Assembly: GCA_013285825.1 (NCBI GenBank)
Contig: JABDGV010000004.1
Location: 62,001-126,000 of the forward strand
DNA length: 64,000 nucleotides
Source: Bacteroidota bacterium
GTDB lineage: Bacteria; Chlamydiota; Chlamydiia; Chlamydiales; FEN-1388
Reading direction: 5' to 3'
The notes beneath the pieces were generated by a model, which had not been told where the DNA came from, did no database searches, and was given only the letters and a program-made list of their open reading frames with translations. The position numbers and the translations under genes are program-made. Below are positions 9,358-16,661 of the stretch, piece after piece. Within the stretch, counting starts at the first letter, position 1, and the number at the start of each line of letters is the position of its first letter.

Positions 9358-9387
9358 TATTAGTAATTCTAATAGTCAATATTAATA
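9358..9387. promoter_or_regulatory. Candidate LysR operator/promoter, copy 1
   Basis: A 30-bp AT-rich element containing the dyads CTAATATTAG (just upstream overlap) and TATTAGTAATTCTAATA lies between the divergent LysR gene and the unknown gene at 9494. The identical 30 bp recur at 10265-10294 in front of the paralogous gene, and similarity continues downstream into an AT-rich segment with ACAATTAGCT/ACAATCAGCT. Conservation in front of two paralogs makes it the best candidate for the LysR binding site and promoter. Confidence 0.55.
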
Positions 9388-9493
9388 GAGATAACTTTTT
9401 CTAAAAGTAAATAAAAAATACAATTAGCTTTGCAAGAACTCTTCAACTTATTTGAGTTTTTGCATTTAAAAAATCATAAAATTGAGGAAGATT

Positions 9494-10156
9494 ATGTCTA
9501 TAGAATTAAATCAAAAATATCCTTCATATAATAACTTAGATGGACTGTTCGAACTGCATGTAACTGTTGATTGCAGTGATGTAGGTGCCTTCTCGCAGTT
9601 TTGCCAAAAAATGGATAAGCCCAAGCTCAAGCCTGTAGTTATTGAGCTCCCGTATGGCGAAAATCAGAAGCAAGTAATGACGAGCAACTGGGTGGTAGGT
9701 TCGTATGAGAAGGCATGTGGTATTCTCCAGCAAGTAACTAAGCTCGTATCGTCGCAAGGATATTCCATATCGCGCAGTAAAATCGAAGCTCTTGCTTCAA
9801 CCAAGGGCGTTCCTGAGACGTCTGAACAGGTGACTACCTTTCCAGAATCAAATTACTTTGAGTTTCATGCAAAAGTCGTGATACCAGATGAAAAGATGAG
9901 TAGAATAGAGGAACTCTCCAAACTTGCTCTTTCAAAGAATGCGCACCTTTCCAAAAATGGCCTTAAGCAAGAAAAGCCCGGTTTGAACGCTCGCTTTGTG
10001 AACCTCCGAGTTTCACTCAAGCCGAAGAACGAAGCGTTTAAGCTGAGAGATGAACTTGTACAGGCCCTCAACGAGGCTGATTGGCAGACAGAAAAAGTGC
10101 AAAGTGAGTATGTAGTCTACGATTCCAATCTTAAATATGACCAAGGATGGATGTAG
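9494..10156 (+). CDS. Unknown protein, paralog of the gene at 10406
   Basis: A soluble 220-residue protein of no recognised family. It appears to contain two related alpha/beta units: one opening with FELHVTVD (near residue 18) and one with YFEFHAKVVI (near 120), each ending in a strand before SKIEA or SEYVVYD, suggestive of duplicated ferredoxin-like modules. It shares with the 10406 product the motifs GVPET/GIPET, NYFEFHAK/KYFEFHIK, FVNLR/FLNVRF, SEYV(V/W)YDS and a terminal (Q/K)GW. ATG at 9494 follows GAGGAAG by 4 nt. It ends at QGWM, about 20 residues shorter than its paralog. Likely regulated by the divergent LysR protein. Confidence 0.75.
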   Translation: MSIELNQKYPSYNNLDGLFELHVTVDCSDVGAFSQFCQKMDKPKLKPVVIELPYGENQKQVMTSNWVVGSYEKACGILQQVTKLVSSQGYSISRSKIEALASTKGVPETSEQVTTFPESNYFEFHAKVVIPDEKMSRIEELSKLALSKNAHLSKNGLKQEKPGLNARFVNLRVSLKPKNEAFKLRDELVQALNEADWQTEKVQSEYVVYDSNLKYDQGWM

Positions 10157-10177
10157 AGCCTGAAAAGCGGTCCGGTT

Positions 10178-10245
10178 GGATTGACTATGCTCGGATTGGC
10201 TATACTTGGATTGGCTATACTTGGATTGGCTATACTTGGATTGGG
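10178..10245 (+). repeat. 15-bp minisatellite
   Basis: Three exact tandem copies of GGATTGGCTATACTT (10193-10237), a degenerate first unit at 10178-10192 (GGATTGACTATGCTC) and a partial fifth unit. In one frame it would read as repeats of WIGYT, and the first unit matches the sequence coding GWIDYT near the end of the 10406 gene. It therefore looks like the amplified and no longer translated tail of the duplicated gene. Confidence 0.85.
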
Positions 10246-10294
10246 TAACAAAGTTTTCTTCTGCTATTAGTAATTCTAATAGTCAATATTAATA
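10245..10294. repeat. Duplicated LysR gene scrap plus promoter, copy 2
   Basis: The first 20 bp (10245-10264) are identical to 9240-9259 inside the LysR coding region, and the next 30 bp (10265-10294) are identical to 9358-9387 in the LysR/9494 promoter. Between the two blocks, the 98 bp that hold the LysR start in the parent copy are missing. This is the footprint of a duplication that carried the promoter along with the gene now at 10406. Confidence 0.85.
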
Positions 10295-10405
10295 TATATA
10301 ATTTTTTATTAAAATAGAAAATAAGTACAATCAGCTCAGAAGATTAAATATAATTATTGAATCTGAAAAATGTAAAAGTACCAAAACTATAAAAAGGAGT
10401 TTATA

Positions 10406-11272
10406 ATGTCCAGCATACAAGAAACCCAAGCAACTGTTTTTAATAGAATTAAAAACGATAAAGAATATGCCTGCACCTATCCGCAGATGAAAAGTAAGGG
10501 CTATTTACCCGCGACTCATGAATTACATGTTTTTCTGGGAGAAATAAATCCGTCTCAGAAGAGAGTTGATAAGTTCTTTAAGACCGTAGAAGATTGGAAT
10601 GATATAAATAGCGACCTTGCAGATCGAATGAACGCCTGTTATCGGGCGCTTATTTTTAGGGATGAAAACGGCGCTGAAAAGACTGTAAAGGTAATGCAAT
10701 CAGCTCGTTATTTCCGATCAGATAAAACAGATGAGGTCGTTCGAGAGCTTCATGATGATGCCGATTTTTTTGCAAAGAGAGGCTTTAATGTACTACGAGA
10801 GAAAATTGGGGCTACGGCTTTTGGAATCGATGGTATTCCAGAGACAGATCAGGAAACTAAGTTTTATAGAACTAAGTATTTTGAGTTCCATATTAAAATC
10901 GGTCGCCAAGATGTTGAAGATATCAGCTCCTTAGACGATAAAGAAATTGAATCGCTGAATATAATTACGCGTCAATTTACTTCTAAATTTAAAAAACCCA
11001 TACCTCTCTCTTACAATTGTAGTAAAGATGGAGTTTTGGACGACTGCACAAGCCATGAGAGATTTCTTAACGTACGATTTCGCAACCAAGGGATGAATTC
11101 AATCCAGCCTATATTAAAGGAAATTAATTTGGCTCTTCCATTGTTTGGTCTCAGAGTCATCGAGACAACTTCTGAGTATGTTTGGTATGACAGTTTTACA
11201 ACCTTAGATAAGGGTTGGATTGACTATACTCAAGAAGAGTTAGATAAACTCGAGTTAGATAAACTCCGTTAA
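10406..11272 (+). CDS. Unknown protein, paralog of the gene at 9494
   Basis: A soluble 288-residue protein of no recognised family, with the same two-module design as its neighbour: HELHVFLGE near residue 38, then KYFEFHIKIG near 155, with GIPETD between and ERFLNVRF and SEYVWYDS near the end. It carries about 35 extra N-terminal residues and a charged C-terminal tail (GWIDYTQEELDKLELDKLR) that includes a short direct repeat. The start has AAAAGGAG 8 nt upstream. The promoter region copies that of the 9494 gene, so both are probably under the same LysR control. Divergence between the proteins is much greater than between their promoters. Confidence 0.75.
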   Translation: MSSIQETQATVFNRIKNDKEYACTYPQMKSKGYLPATHELHVFLGEINPSQKRVDKFFKTVEDWNDINSDLADRMNACYRALIFRDENGAEKTVKVMQSARYFRSDKTDEVVRELHDDADFFAKRGFNVLREKIGATAFGIDGIPETDQETKFYRTKYFEFHIKIGRQDVEDISSLDDKEIESLNIITRQFTSKFKKPIPLSYNCSKDGVLDDCTSHERFLNVRFRNQGMNSIQPILKEINLALPLFGLRVIETTSEYVWYDSFTTLDKGWIDYTQEELDKLELDKLR

Positions 11273-11322
11273 CTTGAAGTAAAAGTACATTGGAGTCTTG
11301 ACACAGACTTTTTCCTCTGACA

Positions 11323-11360
11323 GGCCAGCAATTCCCTCTGGGAATTGCTGGCCTTCTATT
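11323..11360 (+). terminator. Strong intrinsic terminator
   Basis: A perfect 14-bp stem (GGCCAGCAATTCCC with GGGAATTGCTGGCC), loop TCT, followed by TTCTATT. It closes the transcript of the 10406 gene before the PadR operon. Confidence 0.9.
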
Positions 11361-11404
11361 AGAGGTAGAGAGAGGTACTTTACAAAAATCGTCTCGAGCT
11401 TATA

Positions 11405-11427
11405 AAATACCCATAAACTAGGTATTT
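11405..11427. promoter_or_regulatory. Candidate PadR operator
   Basis: AAATACC and GGTATTT form a 7-bp dyad with a 9-nt spacer directly in front of the PadR start codon; the right arm contains the AGG that would serve as ribosome-binding site. Position and symmetry suit autorepression by the PadR protein. Confidence 0.45.
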
Positions 11428-11430
11428 TTC

Positions 11431-11949
11431 ATGAGGTCAGTCAATAAAACAAGATATGCGATTTTGGGAGCGCTCCTTGATGGACCCTGTTCAGGATATG
11501 AGATCAAATCTCTCATGGGAAGATCAACAGTGTATTTCTGGCGCGAGTCTGACTCGACGATTTATCCCATGTTAAAAGTCTTGGCAGAAGAGGGAAAAGC
11601 GGTTCCCAATATCGACTATGTTGGAAAGAAAAAGAGGGAGCTCTTTTCTATTACCGAAGCAGGACGGGCAGAATTTAAGGCTTGGGTTGAAAGCCCGACG
11701 GGATTGGAAACTTCACGTAATGAGTTTCTCCTCAAACTCTTTTTCATTACAGATCGAGGGGAGATGGTTCGGTTGTTTCAAGAGAGATTGGAAAAAATCG
11801 AGAAGAGTTATGAAGAGTATAAGAAAATTGAAGCAAGGCTAGAGGGTTTACCTGATTCGCCTCGTAAAGCGATTCGTCTCAAAGCGCTGAGATATGGGAT
11901 TGCTCAGCTTGCATTAGAAATTCAATGGTTAAGAGCCGATATATTATAA
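11431..11949 (+). CDS. PadR-family transcriptional regulator
   Basis: A 172-residue winged-helix repressor. The N-terminal domain shows the PadR pattern (YAILGALLDGPCSGYEIK, then STIYPMLKVLAEEG and KKRELFSITEAGRAEF), followed by a helical dimerisation region rich in charged residues (residues about 110-170). Members sense small phenolic or lipophilic compounds and repress adjacent genes. It lies 10 bp upstream of the SDR gene in an obvious operon, so the oxidoreductase is its likely regulated partner. Confidence 0.9.
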   Translation: MRSVNKTRYAILGALLDGPCSGYEIKSLMGRSTVYFWRESDSTIYPMLKVLAEEGKAVPNIDYVGKKKRELFSITEAGRAEFKAWVESPTGLETSRNEFLLKLFFITDRGEMVRLFQERLEKIEKSYEEYKKIEARLEGLPDSPRKAIRLKALRYGIAQLALEIQWLRADIL

Positions 11950-11959
11950 GGGGGTAGTT

Positions 11960-12712
11960 ATGACTAAAAAATTAAATGGTAAAGTGGCGATTGTTACTGG
12001 AGCATCGAAAGGAATCGGCGCCTCGATTGCAGAGCAGCTGGCTGAAGAGGGAGCATCTGTTGTGGTGAACTACGCAACAAGCAAGGAGGGAGCAGATCGC
12101 GTTGTCCAATTAATTGAACGTAAAGGTGGTAAGGCAGTTGCCGTCCAGGCAAATATGTCGAACCAAAAAGATATAAACCGTCTTTTTGCTGAATCGAAAA
12201 AGGCTTTTGGAAAACTTGATATTCTCATTAACAATGCAGGCATATATGAATTTGCCCCTTTAGAAGAGGTAACAGTCGAACATTTTCATAAACATTTTGA
12301 TTTAAATGTACTTGGATTACTCTTGGCTTGTCAGATAGCTGTCAACTATTTTGGTCCAACAGGCGGAAGTATTGTCAATATTAGTTCCCTTGCTAGTAAG
12401 TCTTGGGCACCTAATGCTCTTGTTTATAGCGCCACGAAAGCCGCAGTCGACTCTATTACAAAAAGTCTAGGAAGTGAACTTGGTCCTAAAAAAATTCGGG
12501 TAAACGCTATCAATCCAGGTATCGTACAAACTGAAGGGACAAAATCTGCAGGAATTGTTGAAAGCGATTTCCGCAAAAAAGTTGAAGCGAGAACTCCTCT
12601 TGGAAGGATTGGTGTACCCGAAGACATAGCAAAAGCAGCCCTATTTCTTGCCTCGGATGATGCCGAATGGATAACAGGTGAGACGCTCCTGATATCCGGT
12701 GGGTTTCGTTAA
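11960..12712 (+). CDS. Short-chain dehydrogenase/reductase
   Basis: A classical 250-residue SDR with TGASKGIG at 13-20 (NADP(H) binding), NNAG near residue 90, and the catalytic Y156-SAT-K160 pair. It is closest in pattern to 3-oxoacyl-ACP reductase/glucose-dehydrogenase-like SDRs, but the housekeeping fabG is unlikely here because the gene is paired with a PadR regulator rather than with fatty acid genes. GGGGG lies 6 nt before the ATG. The C-terminus (GETLLISGGFR) is the usual SDR ending. Substrate unknown. Confidence 0.92.
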   Translation: MTKKLNGKVAIVTGASKGIGASIAEQLAEEGASVVVNYATSKEGADRVVQLIERKGGKAVAVQANMSNQKDINRLFAESKKAFGKLDILINNAGIYEFAPLEEVTVEHFHKHFDLNVLGLLLACQIAVNYFGPTGGSIVNISSLASKSWAPNALVYSATKAAVDSITKSLGSELGPKKIRVNAINPGIVQTEGTKSAGIVESDFRKKVEARTPLGRIGVPEDIAKAALFLASDDAEWITGETLLISGGFR

Positions 12713-12766
12713 AATTTAAAACCATCTGGGGTCAGGTCAGGGCTGACGTTAGGACATTTGCGCCAT

Positions 12767-12806
12767 AAACTCTAAATTCAGAGCTTGCACTCAGAATTTA
12801 GAGTTT
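12767..12806. repeat. Long hairpin, possible transposon-end relic or terminator
   Basis: AAACTCTAAATTC pairs perfectly with GAATTTAGAGTTT; inside, GAG/CTC can pair further around a 6-nt loop. About 40 bp before it stands TGGGGTCAGGTC (12727-12738), a phrase often met at the ends of elements associated with Y1 (REP-type) transposases. It may be a relic of such an element or simply the terminator of the PadR-SDR operon. Confidence 0.5.
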
Positions 12807-12952
12807 TACGATGGAAGTGGAGAGATGTATTCAGAACTTTTTATTGGGGTAAACTAAGAATTTTTCACAACATACCGCTTCTAACTCAGGTTTTTAAGCA
12901 AGGGACTTCAGGATCGATCTTATGGAAAATGGAGAAATCATATAAGTGATTA

Positions 12953-13474
12953 TCACTGATCCAGTCCCTTAATTCCATATTTCTCTGATACATACTGAGC
13001 TAGGTCTTTCATCAAAAATTGTCCATCAGCAGGTTTTAAATTTGGGTGCGATGAGGTGGATAAGATTCTTGCTGTATTTAAACACTTGATTGCTTTCTGA
13101 AAAAGCTCTGGATCTTCATGGATGCGAGGCTCGTCATGAACCAGCTTTTCTAAGGCTTGTGTTTGAAATGGATTTTGCGCATTTCCCACGAATCGGAAAT
13201 TGGTGGGCAATTCATGGGCTACAGCTAAAAGGCGTCTATTGAATCTAGTTTTTGACTCATCTTCAGATTCCGATCGAGTAGTGGGGCTGTTTGGGATGGT
13301 TAGATGGATGTGTTGGTCACCTATATGAACAGGAGAATGATCTCCCGAAGATGCCGCAGCAACCCCGCTTATAGTCGAAGCACTATTTTTTGTGCTCGGA
13401 GAGCGAATCCTGTTCCAAGATAATCTAAAAAGTGCGCCGATTTTGCAGAGGGTGCTAAAAAGAGATTCAAGCAT
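12953..13474 (-). CDS. Hypothetical protein
   Basis: A 173-residue protein of no recognised family. The first 25 residues are moderately hydrophobic and basic; residues about 28-70 are Ser/Thr-rich and probably disordered, and the rest is helical. AAGGA lies about 9 nt before the ATG. No catalytic motif is visible. It sits in the accessory stretch between the PadR operon and the toxin-antitoxin pair; a secreted effector is conceivable but unsupported. Confidence 0.5.
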   Translation of the reverse strand: MLESLFSTLCKIGALFRLSWNRIRSPSTKNSASTISGVAAASSGDHSPVHIGDQHIHLTIPNSPTTRSESEDESKTRFNRRLLAVAHELPTNFRFVGNAQNPFQTQALEKLVHDEPRIHEDPELFQKAIKCLNTARILSTSSHPNLKPADGQFLMKDLAQYVSEKYGIKGLDQ

Positions 13475-13637
13475 CAGAAAGTTCCTTCTATTCCGTTAAT
13501 TTCAATGTGGGAAGGGATCTAACTTTGTCTCCTACATTGAGATATAGAGCAGGTATAATGTTTGTAAAATATCGTGATAAAAGGCAGGGAGAATTTCCCG
13601 GCGCGGCGTGTCTTAAGGGAGAGCATGCAGCTAGTCC

Positions 13638-14222
13638 TTAATTAATACTCAATGTTGAATCAATCGTTAAAGAGTTCAGGTAAGTTGTGAGACGCTTAAC
13701 TTCCGAAACTTTAAGGTCGGTTGGCAATTTAAGGTATGCAAGTTGACCGTCACGTAAAGGAAATGGATACTCGATCAGGGGTGTTGATGAGGATAATCGG
13801 AATTGTTCTGGTATTGTTGTGGGCAGGTTTAGTTGTGCATAATTTATTAGCTCTTCGTTGCTAATAGACTGAGTTTTTTTTCGTTCTTGACTAGGAGTTC
13901 GGCTTTTTAATTGTGGTTTCCAGGAAGAGGGGTCATTGGCGTAGTCCAGAAACATACTGATCCCATTTTTGAAGCGATTCTTGTAGGATGCCAAACTTGC
14001 GGATTTCAAATCCTTACCCCGTTTGTTGACAAATCGACGAAATGCGTCGTCTAAATTAAGCGCGCGCATATCGAGAGTTTCCCAACTTTCTGTGCATTGA
14101 AGTACTTGTGCGCATGATGTTCCTATAGTACGTGCAGTGCTTGATTTTAATTCTCCTTTCTCAGATGCGCGTTTCCAGAATTCTATGAAATCTGCTCCAG
14201 ATGTATTGCTCGTATTCGACAT
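13638..14222 (-). CDS. Protein with tyrosine-recombinase-like core-binding domain
   Basis: A 194-residue protein. Residues about 8-95 look like the helical SAM-like (core-binding) domain of tyrosine recombinases: helical, with SLASYKNRFKNGISMFLDY. The recombinase catalytic R-H-R-Y domain is absent. The C-terminal part ends with a short conserved-looking module (YPFPLRDGQLAYLKLPTDL...LTTYLNSL) that I have seen in other small DNA-binding proteins. ATG at 14222 is chosen for the strong GGAGG 6 nt upstream; a longer in-frame start at 14285 has none. Regulator or integrase remnant are both possible. Confidence 0.6.
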   Translation of the reverse strand: MSNTSNTSGADFIEFWKRASEKGELKSSTARTIGTSCAQVLQCTESWETLDMRALNLDDAFRRFVNKRGKDLKSASLASYKNRFKNGISMFLDYANDPSSWKPQLKSRTPSQERKKTQSISNEELINYAQLNLPTTIPEQFRLSSSTPLIEYPFPLRDGQLAYLKLPTDLKVSEVKRLTTYLNSLTIDSTLSIN

Positions 14223-14570
14223 ATTGTCCTCCTTGGACTTTTTAAGGAATGTACGAGTATGTATACTATATCGGATTTTTTTCAATCTGGATTTATTAAG
14301 AACAAGTTTAGATTATAATGTGGATAGGGCTGACGTTTGATCACAAAGTATAGTGTGTAATCAATAGAGTGTCGCTATGTAAGAGTTCTAAAACAACTGA
14401 AAAACAACAACTTTTGAATCTGGTGTTTCAAAACTTGAAATTGGACAGTAAAACGTGCTCAGGTATGTTTGTGAGCATTTTAATTCTGTGGTTGAATACA
14501 AGGAGCGTTCAGCTAATTGGACGGGGAGAGATGCGTTCTGAATTTTCCAATTGGAAGGGATGCGGACAGA
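14223..14570. other. Intergenic region with possible degraded coding remnant
   Basis: 348 bases between two minus-strand genes; it should contain the promoter of the 13638-14222 gene near 14240-14310. A short stop-bounded stretch on the plus strand (about 14452-14532) reads VVEYKERSANWTGRDAF and looks like a piece of a formerly coding sequence, possibly a transposase, but it is too short to support a call. AGGGCTGACGTT at 14326-14337 repeats 12739-12750. Confidence 0.35.
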
Positions 14571-14852
14571 TTAAGCCATGCTAATGTGCAGATGTTTCCC
14601 TAATGCTCTTGCAGCTTTTGCAAATGTACGTAATGTGGAAGGGGTTTCCGGGTTCAAAATCCTGTCTATAGCAGAACGGCTTGTTTCCATTCGTTCAGCA
14701 AGTTGTGTTTTATCGACTTTTTGTTTTTGCATTTCTTTTTCAATTTGAAATACAAAAACGCGCTTTGCAGCTACAGCTTCAGCCTCTTCAAGGATTCCCT
14801 CTTCTTGTAGGAAATCATCGAATGAAGATCCAAAATGTTTATTATTTTTCAT
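14571..14852 (-). CDS. Antitoxin, XRE-type helix-turn-helix (HigA-like)
   Basis: A 93-residue protein whose C-terminal 60 residues form a Cro/CI-type helix-turn-helix (VDKTQLAERMETSRSAIDRI then LRTFAKAARALG). The N-terminal third is acidic and is the likely toxin-binding part. ATG at 14852 lies inside the last codons of the toxin gene (11-nt overlap) and has GGAG 7 nt upstream. The order toxin first, antitoxin second is that of HigBA-type systems. It should repress the operon through the palindrome at 15228-15245. Confidence 0.88.
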   Translation of the reverse strand: MKNNKHFGSSFDDFLQEEGILEEAEAVAAKRVFVFQIEKEMQKQKVDKTQLAERMETSRSAIDRILNPETPSTLRTFAKAARALGKHLHISMA

Positions 14853-15204
14853 TTGACTGCTCCAACATTTTTGCTCTTCGTAAAGCAATTTCTAAATCTT
14901 GAGAAGGCGTTTTCTGACTCTTTTTTATAAAGCCATGTAGTAAGACCATCTTATGATCAAACATCATAAAGAGTACTCGAGCTATACCATTTGGAAAAGA
15001 GCTGCGCACTTCCCAGAGCCCCTTTCCGAGACTTCTTACTAAAGGCATTCCTAAAGGCCAGCCAATTTCAACAGTCTTGATGTCCTCTCCAATAATTCTT
15101 CGTTGCTCTTTAGAGAGAGATTTGAGCCATTCCCGAACGGGTTCTTTTCCGTTTGCTTGAGACCAAAATAGAACAGAAATAATTTTCGGAGGAGCATCAC
15201 CCAT
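14842..15204 (-). CDS. Toxin of RelE/HigB type (Gp49-like family)
   Basis: A 120-residue protein with the Gp49-like pattern: VLFWSQANGKEPVREWLKSL, then GLWEVRSSFPNGIARVLF, HKMVLLHGFIKKSQKTP and a terminal helix of charged residues. Family members are ribosome-dependent mRNA endonucleases; the conserved arginines of WEVRSS and ARVLF and the basic HGFIKKS segment are present. GGAGGA precedes the start. Translation is coupled to the antitoxin through an 11-nt overlap. The module looks intact, not degraded. Confidence 0.88.
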   Translation of the reverse strand: MGDAPPKIISVLFWSQANGKEPVREWLKSLSKEQRRIIGEDIKTVEIGWPLGMPLVRSLGKGLWEVRSSFPNGIARVLFMMFDHKMVLLHGFIKKSQKTPSQDLEIALRRAKMLEQSNEK

Positions 15205-15225
15205 TCATATTGCCTTGCTTTCTTG

Positions 15226-15254
15226 ATTGTACCAATTTTGGTACATTTTTACAA
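15226..15254 (-). promoter_or_regulatory. Toxin-antitoxin promoter with operator palindrome
   Basis: On the minus strand TTGTAA (15254-15249) and TACAAT (15231-15226) are separated by 17 nt, a good sigma-70-type promoter. A perfect 18-bp palindrome, TGTACCAA-TTTTGGTACA (15228-15245), fills the spacer and overlaps the -10 box, exactly where a HigA-like repressor would block RNA polymerase. Confidence 0.8.
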
Positions 15255-15368
15255 TGGGTTACAATTTTTGCAGTTGTTCAAGCTGGAATCTTCCCTCGAA
15301 TACTGGTATGCTCTCTCTTCAATAGATCAACCGTTGAAATAGGGTAAATATTTGAAAGCAGAAGAAAT

Positions 15369-15806
15369 ATGTACGAAATAGTTGTCGATTATGCGCCAGC
15401 CGAGGCTGATAATGCCGTTGTAAGAGAAGGTATCATTGCATTCAATGAGAGTATATTAGGTGAGCGAGATACAGCATTTTCCATTTTTTTGAAAAATGAT
15501 TTGGGAAAAGTTTTCGGCGGGATACAAGCATTTTTAGGTACGGAATCAGTTTACATCGACGTATTGTGGGTTGAAGGAAATCTCCAAAAACAAGGATACG
15601 GCACAAAATTATTGGATGCAGCAGAACGAGAAGCCATTAAAAATGGATGCATTTTTTCTCTAGTGGATACTTGGGACTTTCAAGCGGAAGAATTTTATTT
15701 GAAAAATGGCTATGGACGGATAGGGGAAATAAAGAATTATTGGCTTGGTCATTCAAAAATGTTTCTAAGAAAAAATTTAAGACAATCAAGTTTTGATTTG
15801 GTTTAA
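15369..15806 (+). CDS. GNAT-family N-acetyltransferase
   Basis: A 145-residue acetyl-CoA-dependent acyltransferase. Motif A is visible as VDVLWVEGNLQKQGYGTKLL-like sequence (the QKQGYGTKLL part binds the CoA pyrophosphate), and the C-terminal FYLKNGY motif B is typical. It is convergent with tmRNA. Substrate unknown; small-molecule or protein N-acetylation are both possible. Confidence 0.87.
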   Translation: MYEIVVDYAPAEADNAVVREGIIAFNESILGERDTAFSIFLKNDLGKVFGGIQAFLGTESVYIDVLWVEGNLQKQGYGTKLLDAAEREAIKNGCIFSLVDTWDFQAEEFYLKNGYGRIGEIKNYWLGHSKMFLRKNLRQSSFDLV

Positions 15807-15848
15807 TCTGAATCTTGGAGGTTTCCACCTCCGCCTCGATTTTTTGCC

Positions 15849-15958
15849 CAAAAACAAAACGGAATCAAACCATTTTTCAGACTATCGCTCTTCACCAAAC
15901 CAAAAGGTTTGGATTCATCGCGCTAGCAGAAATCTGGATTGATTCCGTTTTGTTTTTG
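15849..15958. repeat. 110-nt imperfect palindrome between GNAT gene and tmRNA
   Basis: The outer 20 bp arms (CAAAAACAAAACGGAATCAA and its complement) are perfect; both halves are 53 nt long, meeting at CCAAACC-AAAA-GGTTTGG, with several mismatches in the middle. T-runs flank both ends, so it can terminate both converging transcripts, but it is far longer than needed and could also be a small mobile palindromic element. Confidence 0.85.
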
Positions 15959-15974
15959 ACTCAAAAAATCTCGT

Positions 15975-16420
15975 TGGAGGTGGAGAGAATCGAACTCTCG
16001 TCCAAAAAAACCTCTGACTACAAACCTCTACGTGCATAGTGTCCAATTTGTTTTAAGGTCGATGCTTGCTGACGGACACAGTCACTTTAGCATCAACCTA
16101 TCGAGTATTGATCTCGATCTATGCCGCCACTCGACAGGGCTGCACACATCACACCAAGAGTATAAACGATAGCTATGCCTTATCCCTCGGTCCAGATAAA
16201 GCGCTACCGGACGGCTTCCACAATCAAGTAGAAGCTGTCATATCATAATTGCTTAAAATTAAGCAGCGAGTTCAACACAAGCTGAGAAATCAGCAGCTAT
16301 GATATTGCCACAATTTTTAAATTTGGCGTTTGTTGTTTTGTCGGATGATTTAGGAGGCCCACCGACGTCCTCCGCACGCAGTCTGTGCATTAGCTTCTTC
16401 GTCGAAACCAGTACACCCCC
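15975..16420 (-). ncRNA. ssrA: Transfer-messenger RNA (tmRNA)
   Basis: A 446-nt one-piece tmRNA that rescues stalled ribosomes. The 5' end reads GGGGGTGTACTGGTTTCGAC and pairs (GGGGGUG with CACCUCC) with the 3' end; the T-arm GAGTTCGATTCTC is intact. The tag reading frame begins at GCC after AACAACAAAC and encodes 22 residues, AKFKNCGNII...SACVELAA, then TAA, with the chlamydial-like length and LAA ending. The 3' CCA is not encoded (CACCTCCA is followed by ACG), so it must be added by the CCA enzyme. It has its own strong promoter. Confidence 0.97.
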
Positions 16421-16429
16421 GCAGGAACT

Positions 16430-16458
16430 ATTATACCATGATACTCTTTCATCTTCAA
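16430..16458 (-). promoter_or_regulatory. tmRNA promoter
   Basis: On the minus strand TTGAAG (16458-16453) and a perfect TATAAT (16435-16430) are separated by 17 nt and end 9 nt before the 5' end of tmRNA. Confidence 0.9.
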
Positions 16459-16605
16459 GAATTGGAATTTGACAAGTACAACTAGGCGGGTAGAAGCATC
16501 GAATCTAAATCGCCCCATAGTGTACTATGGAAGATTTTATTTGATGTTTCTAACCGCGTGGTTGCTGTAGTCAAAACCAAGTATTGAAGGTGAATGAGTA
16601 TCCAA

Positions 16606-16634
16606 TTGCTCCTTCTCAAGGTTTTCTCTATAAT
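16606..16634 (+). promoter_or_regulatory. Probable ileS promoter
   Basis: TTGCTC (16606-16611), 17-nt spacer, TATAAT (16629-16634), about 27 nt before the ileS start codon. Confidence 0.65.
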
Positions 16635-16661
16635 AATGGAAAATAGTAGATAGGACCCGAG

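Noticed and set aside
14369-14584. 71-codon plus-strand frame upstream of the antitoxin
   Set aside because: No ribosome-binding site and no family; only fragments look coding-like, in a different frame.
15815-16248. Two plus-strand frames over the palindrome and tmRNA
   Set aside because: They read antisense through tmRNA and the palindrome.
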